From Serratia sp. UGAL515B_01 (GTDB lineage Bacteria; Pseudomonadota; Gammaproteobacteria; Enterobacterales; Enterobacteriaceae): a stretch of DNA of 64,000 nt. Below the pieces are notes generated by a model. The model did not search any database and was not told the origin of the DNA. It saw only the letters and a program-made list of their open reading frames with translations. Every line of letters begins with the position of its first letter. Position 1 is the first letter of the stretch. Location: the NCBI RefSeq assembly GCF_033095805.1, contig NZ_CP109901.1, positions 3,965,766-4,029,765 on the forward strand. Reading direction: 5' to 3'. Positions 23,028 through 32,556 of the stretch are shown in pieces. Position numbers and translations under genes: made by a program.

Positions 23028-23978
23028 TTGCACTATACCAAAACGCACATTGTTCTGCTGTTGTGGGCTTTATTGCTGGCTAGCGCTGCGCAAGCAGGAA
23101 AGCTTTCGATTGTGATCGATGACGTGGGTTATCGACCACATGAAGAGAATGCGGTACTGCAAATGCCTGTGGCAATCTCTGTGGCCGTGTTGCCCAATGC
23201 ACCACATGCTCGCCTGATGGCTAGCAAAGCTCATAGCCAGGGACGTGAAGTTTTGATCCATATGCCAATGGCTCCGCTCAGTAAACAGTCGCTTGAGCGC
23301 GACACATTGCAACCTACTATGAGCAGTGAAGAGATACAGCGTATTATCCGTAACGCGGTGAATAATGTGCCTTATGCGGTAGGAATGAACAACCACATGG
23401 GCAGCGCCATGACCTCAAACCTGTCGGGTATGCAGAAAGTGATGCAGGCACTTGAAGGCTACCATCTTTATTTTCTCGACAGTATGACCATCGGTAACAG
23501 TCAGGCAACACCCGCAGCAGTAGGCACAGGCGTGCGGGTGATCAAACGTAAGGTGTTTCTTGACGATACCGCTAACCCGGACGATATACGCCGTCAGTTT
23601 AACCGTGCCGTTGATTTAGCCCGCCGCCACGGCTCAGCCATCGCTATTGGCCACCCGCGACCCGCGACGGTCAAGGTACTGCAACAAATGTTGGCGACGT
23701 TACCCGGCGATATTATGCTGGTGAAACCCAGTTCATTGCTTAATGAACCGCAACGACACGGTGGTGACCATGCTCAGCTACCGAAGCCGAACAAGACGAA
23801 GCCAAAAAATCCGTTTACCGGCGCAATCAAGCAATGCAAGATCACATTGCCAAAAGAAGGTGTGAATGCGAGCCAGGTACTGAGCTTAATCGGAGAGAGT
23901 CTGGTGCAATCGCCAGTCGCTGTAGTCATCAAGAACCTTTGGCAAAACTGGATAGGTTCTGCGCAAACCAAGCTATAA
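23028..23978 (+). CDS. yibQ: Divergent polysaccharide deacetylase family protein YibQ
   Basis: It is about 316 residues with a signal peptide (residues 1-25, HIVLLLWALLLASAAQA) and a predicted periplasmic deacetylase fold (IVIDDVGYRPHEENAV, VLIHMPMAPLSKQ, NNHMGSAMTSN, AIGHPRPAT). It matches YibQ, which follows envC in E. coli. I chose a TTG at 23028 because GGGAAGG lies just before it and it gives the MHYTK start with the signal peptide. A GTG at 23010 inside envC is possible. Confidence 0.88.
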   Translation: MHYTKTHIVLLLWALLLASAAQAGKLSIVIDDVGYRPHEENAVLQMPVAISVAVLPNAPHARLMASKAHSQGREVLIHMPMAPLSKQSLERDTLQPTMSSEEIQRIIRNAVNNVPYAVGMNNHMGSAMTSNLSGMQKVMQALEGYHLYFLDSMTIGNSQATPAAVGTGVRVIKRKVFLDDTANPDDIRRQFNRAVDLARRHGSAIAIGHPRPATVKVLQQMLATLPGDIMLVKPSSLLNEPQRHGGDHAQLPKPNKTKPKNPFTGAIKQCKITLPKEGVNASQVLSLIGESLVQSPVAVVIKNLWQNWIGSAQTKL

Positions 23979-23989
23979 AATAGGGGAAT

Positions 23990-24010
23990 TAGCGGAACCT
24001 GAGTTCCGCC
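23990..24010. terminator. Bidirectional hairpin between yibQ and tdh
   Basis: GCGGAAC CTGA GTTCCGC forms a 7-bp stem with a 4-nt loop between two convergent genes. The T-runs are weak on both sides, so its termination strength is uncertain. Confidence 0.45.
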
Positions 24011-24017
24011 TGTTACA

Positions 24018-25043
24018 TTAATCCCAGCTCAAAACAACTTTCCCGGACTGACCCGAGCGCATGACATCAAAGCCCTGCTGGAACTCGTCAATCGAGAAGC
24101 GGTGGGTAATGATTGGCGTCAGATCCAAACCCGATTGGATCAATGCTGCCATCTTGTACCAGGTTTCAAACATTTCACGGCCATAAATCCCCTTGATAAA
24201 TAGCCCCTTGAAAATGACCTGATTCCAGTCGATAGACATATCTGATGGTGGAATACCTAACATTGCGATCCGGCCACCGTGGTTCATGGCATTCAGCAAA
24301 GTACGGAATGCCGGTGGCGCACCAGACATCTCCAGACCGACGTCAAACCCTTCCGTCATGCCAAGTTCAGCCATCACATCGTTCAGGCTTTCTTTGCTGA
24401 CATTCACCGCACGGGTAACGCCCATTTTACGCGCCAGTTCCAGTCGATATTCATTCACATCGGTGATCACCACATAGCGCGCGCCGACGTGTTTGCACAC
24501 TGCTGCCGCCATGATGCCTATCGGGCCTGCACCAGAAACCAGCACATCCTCCCCAACCAGATCGAAAGACAATGCAGTGTGCACCGCATTACCAAACGGA
24601 TCGAAAATCGAAGCCAATTCATCCGAGATATTATCCGGGATTTTGAAGGCATTAAACGCCGGGATCACCAGGTACTCAGCGAATGCCCCAGGGCGGTTAA
24701 CGCCCACGCCAGTGGTATTACGGCACAGATGCGTGCGGCCACCACGGCAGTTACGGCAGTGCCCGCAGGTGATATGCCCTTCCCCAGAAACGCGGTCACC
24801 GATATTGAAACCTTTGACTTCCTGGCCAATCGCTACCACTTCTCCCACATACTCATGACCTACCACCATGGGGACTGGAATGGTTTTTTGGGACCAATCG
24901 TCCCAGTTATAGATGTGCACATCAGTACCGCAGATTGCAGTTTTACGGATCTTGATCATGACATCGTTATGCCCCAGTTCTGGCTCGGGCACATCGGTCA
25001 TCCAGATACCTTCTTCCGCTTTCAATTTAGACAATGCTTTCAT
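24018..25043 (-). CDS. tdh: L-threonine 3-dehydrogenase
   Basis: This zinc-dependent NAD enzyme oxidises threonine to 2-amino-3-ketobutyrate. The product is 341 residues, as in E. coli. Zinc-site and substrate residues are seen in CGTDVHIYNWDDW, GHEYVGEVVAIG and the structural zinc loop CGHCRNCRGGRTHLCRN. The NAD motif is GAGPIGIMAAAVCKHVGARYVVITDVNEYRLELARKMG. It lies 9 bp downstream of kbl; the pair form the threonine degradation pathway to glycine and acetyl-CoA. Confidence 0.97.
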   Translation of the reverse strand: MKALSKLKAEEGIWMTDVPEPELGHNDVMIKIRKTAICGTDVHIYNWDDWSQKTIPVPMVVGHEYVGEVVAIGQEVKGFNIGDRVSGEGHITCGHCRNCRGGRTHLCRNTTGVGVNRPGAFAEYLVIPAFNAFKIPDNISDELASIFDPFGNAVHTALSFDLVGEDVLVSGAGPIGIMAAAVCKHVGARYVVITDVNEYRLELARKMGVTRAVNVSKESLNDVMAELGMTEGFDVGLEMSGAPPAFRTLLNAMNHGGRIAMLGIPPSDMSIDWNQVIFKGLFIKGIYGREMFETWYKMAALIQSGLDLTPIITHRFSIDEFQQGFDVMRSGQSGKVVLSWD

Positions 25044-25052
25044 TAGGATACC

Positions 25053-26249
25053 TTATGCAATGACGCCAAGCGTTTTACCAACTCGGATAAACGCCTCAAT
25101 GGCACGTTCAATCTGTTCCGGTGAGTGGTCGGCGGACATCTGGGTACGGATACGCGCCTGACCTTTTGGCACTACTGGGTAGAAGAACCCTGTGACATAG
25201 ATGCCTTCCTTAAGCAGTGCATTGGCAAAGTCCTGTGCCAGTTTGGCCTCTCCTAACATCACCGGAATGATGGCATGATCGGCCCCTGCAAGGGTAAAGC
25301 CTGCTGCGGTCATTTTTTCACGGAACAGACGGGCATTTACCCACAGGCGCTCACGCAGGTCATCTCCTTCTTCCAGCAGTTCCAATACCTTGATAGACGC
25401 CGCCACAATTGCTGGGGCCAGCGAGTTGGAGAACAGATAAGGACGTGAACGCTGACGTAGCCACTCCACGACTTCTTTCTTCGCTGCCGTGTAGCCACCG
25501 GATGCGCCGCCTAACGCTTTACCTAACGTACCGGTAATGATATCGACGCGGTCCATCACTTCGCAGTATTCATGCGTTCCACGCCCATTCGCGCCGACAA
25601 AACCTACTGCATGCGAGTCATCGACCATGACTAGAGCGTCGTATTCGTCCGCCAGATCGCAAACGCCTTTCAGATTGGCGATTACACCATCCATAGAAAA
25701 AACGCCATCTGTGGCGATCATGATGTGACGCGCACCGTCGGCCTTGGCCTGCTTAAGCTGTTCAGCCAGTTGTCTCATATCATTATTGGCATAACGATAG
25801 CGTTTTGCCTTACAAAGGCGAACACCGTCGATGATCGAAGCATGATTTAAGGCATCTGAAATAATGGCATCTTCCGGGCCGAGCAAGGTTTCAAACAGCC
25901 CACCGTTAGCATCAAAACAAGAGGAATAGAGAATGGCGTCTTCCATTCCCAGAAAATCGGCCAGCTTTTGCTCCAGTTGCTTGTGGCTGTCCTGTGTGCC
26001 ACAGATAAATCGTACCGACGCCATACCGAAACCATGACTATCCATTCCTGCCTTTGCAGCCGCAATCAGTGAGGGATGATTGGCTAGCCCGAGATAGTTA
26101 TTGGCGCAGAAATTAATGACGTTACGGCCATCAGCAACGGCAATATCAGCCCGTTGCGCGGAGGTGATAACCCGTTCTTCTTTGAACAACCCTTCAGTTC
26201 GAGTAGTAGTAAGTTGTTGTTCCAGTTGCTGATAAAAGGACGCGGACAT
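25053..26249 (-). CDS. kbl: 2-amino-3-ketobutyrate CoA ligase (glycine C-acetyltransferase)
   Basis: This PLP enzyme cleaves 2-amino-3-ketobutyrate with CoA to glycine and acetyl-CoA. The product is 398 residues (E. coli 398). PLP-fold signatures include NNYLGLANHPSLI, SCFDANGGLFETLL, VDDSHAVGFVGANGRGTHEY and the lysine loop TGTLGKALGGASGGY. The ATG at 26247-26249 follows GGAGATTACCGA. The open frame extends a little upstream to 26282, but the start here matches E. coli. It leads the kbl-tdh operon and is divergent from hldD. Confidence 0.97.
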   Translation of the reverse strand: MSASFYQQLEQQLTTTRTEGLFKEERVITSAQRADIAVADGRNVINFCANNYLGLANHPSLIAAAKAGMDSHGFGMASVRFICGTQDSHKQLEQKLADFLGMEDAILYSSCFDANGGLFETLLGPEDAIISDALNHASIIDGVRLCKAKRYRYANNDMRQLAEQLKQAKADGARHIMIATDGVFSMDGVIANLKGVCDLADEYDALVMVDDSHAVGFVGANGRGTHEYCEVMDRVDIITGTLGKALGGASGGYTAAKKEVVEWLRQRSRPYLFSNSLAPAIVAASIKVLELLEEGDDLRERLWVNARLFREKMTAAGFTLAGADHAIIPVMLGEAKLAQDFANALLKEGIYVTGFFYPVVPKGQARIRTQMSADHSPEQIERAIEAFIRVGKTLGVIA

Positions 26250-26486
26250 TCGGTAATCTCCAAAATAGGGACATTTCGACATATTTTACTGATTTGTTGG
26301 CAAACAGACGATAATGCAAAGTAAAGAATATGATAATTGCAGAATATATCACGGCAAAATATGGCATATGCCAGTAGCGCAGGATATTAATAACCATCGA
26401 GATGTTCACAATGATACGAAATGCTATTATGGGGACATATGGGTGGGGCATTGTGCGCTACCGGGCAGAATACAGGGGCAAACCCA

Positions 26487-27419
26487 ATGATTATCGTCAC
26501 TGGCGGTGCGGGCATGATTGGCAGTAATATCATTAAGGCACTGAATGATATAGGGTATCGTGATATTCTTGTAGTGGATAACCTGAAAGACGGTACCAAA
26601 TTTGTCAATCTGGTCGACCTTGATATTGCTGACTATATGGACAAAGAGGATTTCATCGCCAGCATTATGGCCGGTGACGATCTCGGCGACATCGACGCTA
26701 TTTTCCATCAGGGCGCCTGTTCTTCCACCACCGAGTGGGATGGCAAGTATATGATGGACAACAACTATCAATATTCTAAAGACATTTTGCATTTCTGCCT
26801 GGATCGCCAAATCCCGTTCCTGTATGCCTCCTCTGCTGCCACTTACGGTGGCCGTACCAATAATTTTGTCGAAGAGCGTCAGTACGAACAACCATTGAAC
26901 GTCTACGGTTATTCCAAGTTCCTGTTTGACCAGTATGTGCGTGAAATTCTGCCAGAAGCAGAGTCGCAGGTATGTGGTTTCCGTTACTTCAACGTTTACG
27001 GCCCGCGTGAAGGCCATAAAGGCAGCATGGCCAGTGTGGCATTCCACCTAAACAACCAGATTAACCGTGGTGAGGCACCAAAACTGTTCGCCGGCAGTGA
27101 AAACTTCAAGCGCGACTTTATCTACGTTGGCGACGTAGCAGCGGTTAATCTGTGGTTTTGGAAGAGCGGTGTATCCGGTATCTTCAACTGCGGTACTGGC
27201 CGTGCGGAAACCTTCCAAGCGGTTGCCGATGCCGTAGTGGAATACCATCAGTCGGGCGCGGTGGAACACATTGAGTTCCCAGAAAAGTTGAAAGGCCGCT
27301 ATCAGGCGTATACCCAGGCCGACCTGACTAAGCTACGTGCTGCCGGTTATGATGCGCCCTTTAAAACCGTCGCTGAAGGTGTTAAAGAATATATGGCCTG
27401 GTTAAACCGCACCGCTTAA
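26487..27419 (+). CDS. hldD: ADP-L-glycero-D-manno-heptose 6-epimerase
   Basis: It converts ADP-D,D-heptose to ADP-L,D-heptose, the donor for the LPS inner core. The product is 310 residues, matching E. coli. The extended short-chain fold is shown by TGGAGMIGSNII (NAD loop), SSAATYGG and YGYSKF (catalytic Tyr/Lys). The ATG at 26487 follows AGGGG. The open frame upstream to 26421 has no ribosome site. It heads the waa gene run. Confidence 0.96.
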   Translation: MIIVTGGAGMIGSNIIKALNDIGYRDILVVDNLKDGTKFVNLVDLDIADYMDKEDFIASIMAGDDLGDIDAIFHQGACSSTTEWDGKYMMDNNYQYSKDILHFCLDRQIPFLYASSAATYGGRTNNFVEERQYEQPLNVYGYSKFLFDQYVREILPEAESQVCGFRYFNVYGPREGHKGSMASVAFHLNNQINRGEAPKLFAGSENFKRDFIYVGDVAAVNLWFWKSGVSGIFNCGTGRAETFQAVADAVVEYHQSGAVEHIEFPEKLKGRYQAYTQADLTKLRAAGYDAPFKTVAEGVKEYMAWLNRTA

Positions 27420-27441
27420 GCTGAAGGAAACTGTTAACGGT

Positions 27442-28488
27442 ATGAAAATACTGGTTATTGGCCCTTCGTGGGTTGGCGACATGATGATGTCGCAAAGTCT
27501 CTACCGTACCCTGAAGGCCGAGTATCCATCAGCGGAAATTGACGTGATGGCACCCGCTTGGTGCCGTCCTTTGCTGGCGCGTATGCCCGAAGTCAACCAG
27601 GCATTGGCCATGCCATTGGGCCACGGAGCCCTAGCTTTGGGCGAACGCCGTCGTTTGGGTCATACACTGCGTGCGAACGGTTATAGTCGCGCCTATGTAT
27701 TGCCCAACTCTTTTAAATCTGCCTTGGTACCATTCTTCGCCAACATACCACAGCGTACCGGATGGCGCGGTGAAATGCGTTACGGTCTGCTTAATGACTT
27801 GCGTTTGCTGGATAAAGCGGCTTTTCCGCTGATGGTGCAACGTTATGTCGCGTTGGCCTACGATAAACAGCGTATACAGCGTGCTGAAGATCTGCCCCAA
27901 CCGCTGTTGTGGCCCCAATTGCAGGTCAGCGATGAAGAGATTGCAGAAACCACTTCGGCGTTTAACCTCACCGATCACCGGCCAATTATCGGCTTTTGCC
28001 CTGGCGCCGAGTTTGGCCCTGCTAAGCGCTGGCCGCATTACCACTACGCGACGCTGGCGCAAATGTTGATCGAGGCAGGCTACCAAATCGTTCTCTTTGG
28101 CTCGGCTAAAGATAACGAAGGCAGTGAACAAATCCGTTCGGCTTTGGCTGAAAGCGTCCGTGATTTTTGTGTCAATCTGGCAGGGGAAACCCAACTTGAA
28201 CAGGCCGTGATCTTATTGGCCTCTTGCCGGGCCGTGGTAAGTAATGATTCTGGGTTAATGCACGTTGCCGCGGCATTGAGTAAACCGCTGATAGCGTTGT
28301 ATGGCCCAAGCAGTCCAGATTTCACTCCGCCATTGTCTAAGCAAGCTAAAGTGATCCGCTTGGTCAGTGGCTATCACAAAGTCCGAAAAGGTGATGCCGA
28401 CCAGGGCTATCACCAAAGTCTGATTGATATCCAACCGCGACAGGTGTTAGACGCGCTGACGCCACTAATTGCTGCCAGCGAGGAATAA
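27442..28488 (+). CDS. waaF: LPS heptosyltransferase II
   Basis: WaaF adds the second heptose to the inner core at the cytoplasmic side of the inner membrane. The product is 348 residues, as in E. coli. A GT9-type fold is evident: MKILVIGPSWVGDMMMSQSLYRTL, the ADP-heptose site region PGAEFGPAKRWP and the VVSNDSGLMHVAAAL loop. It is followed by waaC 2 nt after its stop, so the two are cotranscribed with hldD. Confidence 0.96.
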   Translation: MKILVIGPSWVGDMMMSQSLYRTLKAEYPSAEIDVMAPAWCRPLLARMPEVNQALAMPLGHGALALGERRRLGHTLRANGYSRAYVLPNSFKSALVPFFANIPQRTGWRGEMRYGLLNDLRLLDKAAFPLMVQRYVALAYDKQRIQRAEDLPQPLLWPQLQVSDEEIAETTSAFNLTDHRPIIGFCPGAEFGPAKRWPHYHYATLAQMLIEAGYQIVLFGSAKDNEGSEQIRSALAESVRDFCVNLAGETQLEQAVILLASCRAVVSNDSGLMHVAAALSKPLIALYGPSSPDFTPPLSKQAKVIRLVSGYHKVRKGDADQGYHQSLIDIQPRQVLDALTPLIAASEE

Positions 28489-28490
28489 CC

Positions 28491-29450
28491 ATGCAGGTCC
28501 TGATCGTGAAAACCTCTTCGATGGGGGATGTACTGCATGCGCTACCCGCGTTGACCGATGCTATGCGTGCTATTCCCGGTATCCGTTTTGATTGGGTGGT
28601 AGAGGAGGGGTTCAGCCAAATTCCTAGTTGGCATCCTGCCGTTGACCGGGTCATTCCGGTAGCTATTCGCCGCTGGCGTAAAAACTGGTTTGGTCCAGAA
28701 GCACGTCAGCAGCGCTGCGATTTCAAGCGCAAAGTGCAAGAGCGCAGCTATGATATCGTGATCGACGCTCAGGGCTTGATGAAGAGTGCAGCCTTGGTGA
28801 CGCGTATTGCTCGTGGCAGCAAGCACGGCCTTGATTGTAAAAGCGCACGTGAGCCATTTGCCAGTTGGTTCTACAATCATCGCCACAAGATTGATAAGCA
28901 ACAACATGCTGTAGAACGCATTCGCGAACTGTTTGCTAAAAGCCTGGGTTTTGAAAAACCGCAGAATAAAGGTGACTACGCGATTGCCACCCATTTCCTC
29001 AGCCATCCTCCTACTGACGCCGGGCAATATCTGGTTTTTCTACACGCTACCACGCGTGATGAAAAACACTGGCCGGAGAAAAATTGGCGCGAGCTTATCC
29101 AACTGATCGCCCCCACCGGAATGAGGATCAAGCTGCCTTGGGGTGCCGCGCATGAACACCAGCGCGCCTTGAGATTGGCAGAAGGCTTTCCGCATGTTGA
29201 AGTGCTGGCGAAGCTGAGTTTGCAACAGGTGGCAGAAGTGCTGGCAGGAGCAAAAACAGTGGTTTCGGTTGATACCGGGCTTAGTCACCTGGCTGCTGCG
29301 CTGGATCGCCCGAACATTACCTTGTTTGGCCCAACCGATCCTGGTTTGATTGGGGGCTATGGGCAGAATCAACACGCTATAACATCATCTGACCACTGTA
29401 TGGCTTCAATTTCAGCCAACGAGGTATTCGCTTTGCTACAGAAGCTTTGA
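28491..29450 (+). CDS. waaC: LPS heptosyltransferase I
   Basis: WaaC adds the first heptose to Kdo of the LPS core. The product is 319 residues. The GT9 motifs are seen: MQVLIVKTSSMGDVLHALPAL, ATTRDEKHWPEKNW, VSVDTGLSHLAAALDRPNITLFGPTDPG. It starts 2 nt after waaF. A long gene-free stretch follows before the next core gene. Confidence 0.96.
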   Translation: MQVLIVKTSSMGDVLHALPALTDAMRAIPGIRFDWVVEEGFSQIPSWHPAVDRVIPVAIRRWRKNWFGPEARQQRCDFKRKVQERSYDIVIDAQGLMKSAALVTRIARGSKHGLDCKSAREPFASWFYNHRHKIDKQQHAVERIRELFAKSLGFEKPQNKGDYAIATHFLSHPPTDAGQYLVFLHATTRDEKHWPEKNWRELIQLIAPTGMRIKLPWGAAHEHQRALRLAEGFPHVEVLAKLSLQQVAEVLAGAKTVVSVDTGLSHLAAALDRPNITLFGPTDPGLIGGYGQNQHAITSSDHCMASISANEVFALLQKL

Positions 29451-29814
29451 AACCTGTAGTCGAGCAGGATCACTGTAATACCCAATAGGTGAGCAGGACC
29501 TATATAGGTTTTCAATCATTTTGGCGAGCCGATAAGGTGTTAACCGGCAACAAACGCGAATGCATGATACGCAGAGGATAATCCCAGCATCCAGAAGGCC
29601 CTTATAAAAACGTGCTATCTTCTGGTTACCTAACGAAAATCGCGTAATGGTAGGCACATAGGGTCCGGTCTTTTAGAATCAGGTATGGGTATTGGCAAGC
29701 TTATCGGGCCGAAGAGTGTAGCCACCTGCCTGCACCCGCGACCATCAATACGAACGTTACCTTGACCTTATTACTAACCGCCGTAGTAATTGCAGCCGCG
29801 TGGAGCACGCTCGC
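29451..29814. other. Gene-free stretch between waaC and wabG
   Basis: These 364 bp hold no convincing reading frame. In E. coli and related genera the O-antigen ligase gene waaL or other core transferases occupy this part of the cluster, so this may mark a deletion. I see no remnant I can name. Confidence 0.4.
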
Positions 29815-30945
29815 ATGAAAGTATTTCGTTTGGCGATTGTTCGCCAAAAGTATCGCTCGGATGGCGGAGCAGAACGTTTTGTTTCCCGCGCTCTGGAAGC
29901 GCTGGAGCATAAATATCTGGAGCTGAATGTTATTACCCGCGAATGGCAGGGTAGTCGCAACCCGAATTGGCACCTCCATCCGTGCAACCCAATGAAATTC
30001 GAGCGCATTAGTCGTGAGCGTGGTTTTGCTGACTCGGCCAGAGCATTGTGGCAGAAAGAAAAATTCGATCTGGTGCAAAGCCATGAGCGCATTCCTGGTT
30101 GTAATATTTATCGCGCAGGTGATGGTGTTCACCGCCGCTGGTTGTTGCAGCGTGCCCTCATGCTCCCTGAGTGGCGGCGTAAGTGGCTGTTTTCCAACCG
30201 CTACCACCGCTATGTGATGTGTGCTGAACACGCCATGTACTGCGCGCCAGAGCTGAAAGCAGTGATCTGTAACGCAGAGATGATCAAGCAGGAAATCATT
30301 GAGGGTTTCGGTATTCCCGCGGATAAAATTACCGTGACCTACAACGCTATCGATAACCAGAAATTTTTACCGGTAAACGAGCAACTGCGTCAACAACTGC
30401 GGGTAAACTACCAGATCTCCCAACAGGCGCACTGCTTGATCTTTGTTGGTTCAGGCTTTGAGCGAAAAGGTCTGGCGGCAGCGATCCGCGCCGTGGCCGC
30501 AACCGGCAGTTATCTTTTGGTTGTCGGCAAGGATAAAGCAGAGAAACGCTACCGAGCACTCGTGCAATCGTTAGGCTGTGGTGAACGAGTCAGATTCATG
30601 GGGGATCAGAAACAAATACTGCCGTTTTATCAGGCAGCAGACGCGCTATTACTGCCGACGCTGTATGACCCCTTTCCCAATGCGATCCTGGAGGCAATGT
30701 CATGTGGGCTTCCGGTGATCACCAGCACTACCTGCGGCGGTGCAGAGTTTATTACACAGGGAATAAATGGTTTTGTCAGCGATTCCCTGAATGTGGATGC
30801 CCTCGTTGAGGCTATTTGCGCGCTGCCTCATCAAGCACTTGGGTCGAGTATGGGGGAAGCCGCGAGACTTCGTATTTTGCCCCATACTCCAGCACACTTA
30901 TCCAGGCAATTGGTCGATTTCTACCAGAGGCTACTCTTGGAATGA
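29815..30945 (+). CDS. wabG: LPS core glycosyltransferase family 4, WabG-like
   Basis: The product is 376 residues from the ATG at 29815. A retaining GT4/GT-B layout is seen: VRQKYRSDGGAERFVSRALEAL at the N-terminus, LVQSHERIPGCNIYRAGDGVHRRW, FVGSGFERKGLAAAIRAV, VVGKDKAEKRYRALV and PTLYDPFPNAILEAMSCGLPVITSTTCGGAEFI (donor-site Glu). It closely recalls WabG, which adds galacturonic acid to heptose II in Klebsiella and Serratia. The gene name is from memory of that family; WaaG is the alternative. Confidence 0.8.
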   Translation: MKVFRLAIVRQKYRSDGGAERFVSRALEALEHKYLELNVITREWQGSRNPNWHLHPCNPMKFERISRERGFADSARALWQKEKFDLVQSHERIPGCNIYRAGDGVHRRWLLQRALMLPEWRRKWLFSNRYHRYVMCAEHAMYCAPELKAVICNAEMIKQEIIEGFGIPADKITVTYNAIDNQKFLPVNEQLRQQLRVNYQISQQAHCLIFVGSGFERKGLAAAIRAVAATGSYLLVVGKDKAEKRYRALVQSLGCGERVRFMGDQKQILPFYQAADALLLPTLYDPFPNAILEAMSCGLPVITSTTCGGAEFITQGINGFVSDSLNVDALVEAICALPHQALGSSMGEAARLRILPHTPAHLSRQLVDFYQRLLLE

Positions 30946-31278
30946 AATAACACATTCTGTTTGTATCTGTCGCCCTTTGAACCGCTGGGCGTTTGCTGTC
31001 GTTGTCCATATCCTGCTGATGTAAGACAGTCATCCGTTTGAGCGAGTTTTGTCCCATCAAGTGAACGTGGCTAAAACGGTACTTGAAATGACTTGCACGC
31101 AAAACTCAGCGTTAATCAACGTCATCAGAAATAAATACAGGGTCATTGGCACTTTTATTATGCGTGAGGATTACGTTTGAATTGAAATTAACCCATTGAA
31201 TACACAACCCCCAATTAGCGCCTTTCTCTTCTGGTTATGGTACTATTCTCAGTAACCCATATAAATGAAATTGATAGA
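30946..31278. other. Gene-free stretch between wabG and waaA
   Basis: These 333 bp contain no supported gene. The waaA promoter should lie in the last 100 bp, but no clear -35/-10 pair stands out. Confidence 0.5.
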
Positions 31279-32556
31279 ATGTTGCTCCGTTTATATCAGG
31301 TATTACTCTACCTTATACAACCCCTGATTTGGCTTCGTTTATTGTTGCGTAGCCGTAAAGCACCAGCCTACCGTAAACGTTGGGCAGAACGTTATGGTTT
31401 CTGCGCCGGGAAAGTATTACCCAATGGTATTATGCTGCATTCCGTTTCTGTTGGTGAAACATTGGCAGCGATCCCATTGGTTCGCGCACTGCGTCACCGT
31501 TACCCCCACTTGCCGATTACAGTCACGACCATGACGCCTACGGGTTCTGAACGTGTGCAATCCGCTTTCGGTAAAGGCGTGCATCATGTCTACCTGCCTT
31601 ACGATCTGCCGGGATCTATGCACCGCTTCCTCAATCAGGTTAACCCCAAGCTGGTTATTATCATGGAGACCGAGATCTGGCCAAACCTGATTAATGCCCT
31701 GTATCGACGCAAGATCCCGTTGATTATCGCCAATGCCCGCCTTTCTGCCCGCTCAGCGGCGGGCTATACGAAGATAGGTGGTTTTATCCGCGATATCTTG
31801 GGCCGCATAACGTTGATCGCTGCTCAGAATCAGGAAGATGGCGATCGGTTTATCGAGTTGGGCCTTAAGCGTTCGCAGCTGACCGTCACCGGAAGCCTAA
31901 AATTTGATATCTCTGTCACCCCGGAACTGGCTGCACGAGCCGTTACGTTGCGTCGCCAATGGGCACCGCGACGCCCGGTATGGATTGCCACCAGTACTCA
32001 TGAAGGTGAGGAAGCTATTTTACTGGAAGCGCACCGTAAGTTATTGGCGAAACACCCTGATTTATTACTCATACTGGTGCCGCGTCACCCTGAACGTTTT
32101 TCGACCGCTAAAGAAATGACGCAGAAGGCGGGCTTCAGCTATACCACGCGTAGCAGCGGCGCAGTCCCGTCGGGTAGTACGCAAGTGGTGATTGGCGATA
32201 CCATGGGTGAGTTAATGCTTTTGTACGGTATTGCTGATTTGGCATTTGTGGGGGGCAGTCTGGTCGAACGTGGTGGACATAACCCGCTTGAAGCAGCGGC
32301 TCACGCCATCCCAGTGTTAATGGGTCCACACACTTTCAATTTCAAAGATATCTGCGCCAAGCTTTCTGAGGCTGGTGGGCTTATTACCGTCACCGATGTG
32401 GAGCAACTGGTGAAAGAAGTGGAAACACTACTGACCGATGAAGACTATCGCCGCTACTACGGACGTCATGCGGTTGAAGTTCTGTATCAGAATCAGGGTG
32501 CACTACAGCGCCTGCTTCACTTGCTGGAGCCACATTTGCCACCACGGAGCCACTAG
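31279..32556 (+). CDS. waaA: Kdo transferase
   Basis: WaaA (KdtA) adds two Kdo residues to lipid IVA at the inner membrane. The product is 425 residues, the same as E. coli. An N-terminal hydrophobic helix (LLYLIQPLIWLRLLL), then RKAPAYRKRWAERYGF, SVSVGETLAAIPLVRALR, TTMTPTGSERVQ, METEIWPNL and the C-terminal GGSLVERGGHNPLEAAAHAIPV nucleotide-sugar site are present. The ATG at 31279 is the family start; the longer frame from 31237 is not needed. waaE begins right after its stop. Confidence 0.96.
   Translation: MLLRLYQVLLYLIQPLIWLRLLLRSRKAPAYRKRWAERYGFCAGKVLPNGIMLHSVSVGETLAAIPLVRALRHRYPHLPITVTTMTPTGSERVQSAFGKGVHHVYLPYDLPGSMHRFLNQVNPKLVIIMETEIWPNLINALYRRKIPLIIANARLSARSAAGYTKIGGFIRDILGRITLIAAQNQEDGDRFIELGLKRSQLTVTGSLKFDISVTPELAARAVTLRRQWAPRRPVWIATSTHEGEEAILLEAHRKLLAKHPDLLLILVPRHPERFSTAKEMTQKAGFSYTTRSSGAVPSGSTQVVIGDTMGELMLLYGIADLAFVGGSLVERGGHNPLEAAAHAIPVLMGPHTFNFKDICAKLSEAGGLITVTDVEQLVKEVETLLTDEDYRRYYGRHAVEVLYQNQGALQRLLHLLEPHLPPRSH

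Noticed and set aside
24279..25046. 255-codon plus-strand frame over tdh
   Set aside because: It is fully antisense to the conserved tdh gene, with no ribosome site or recognised domain.
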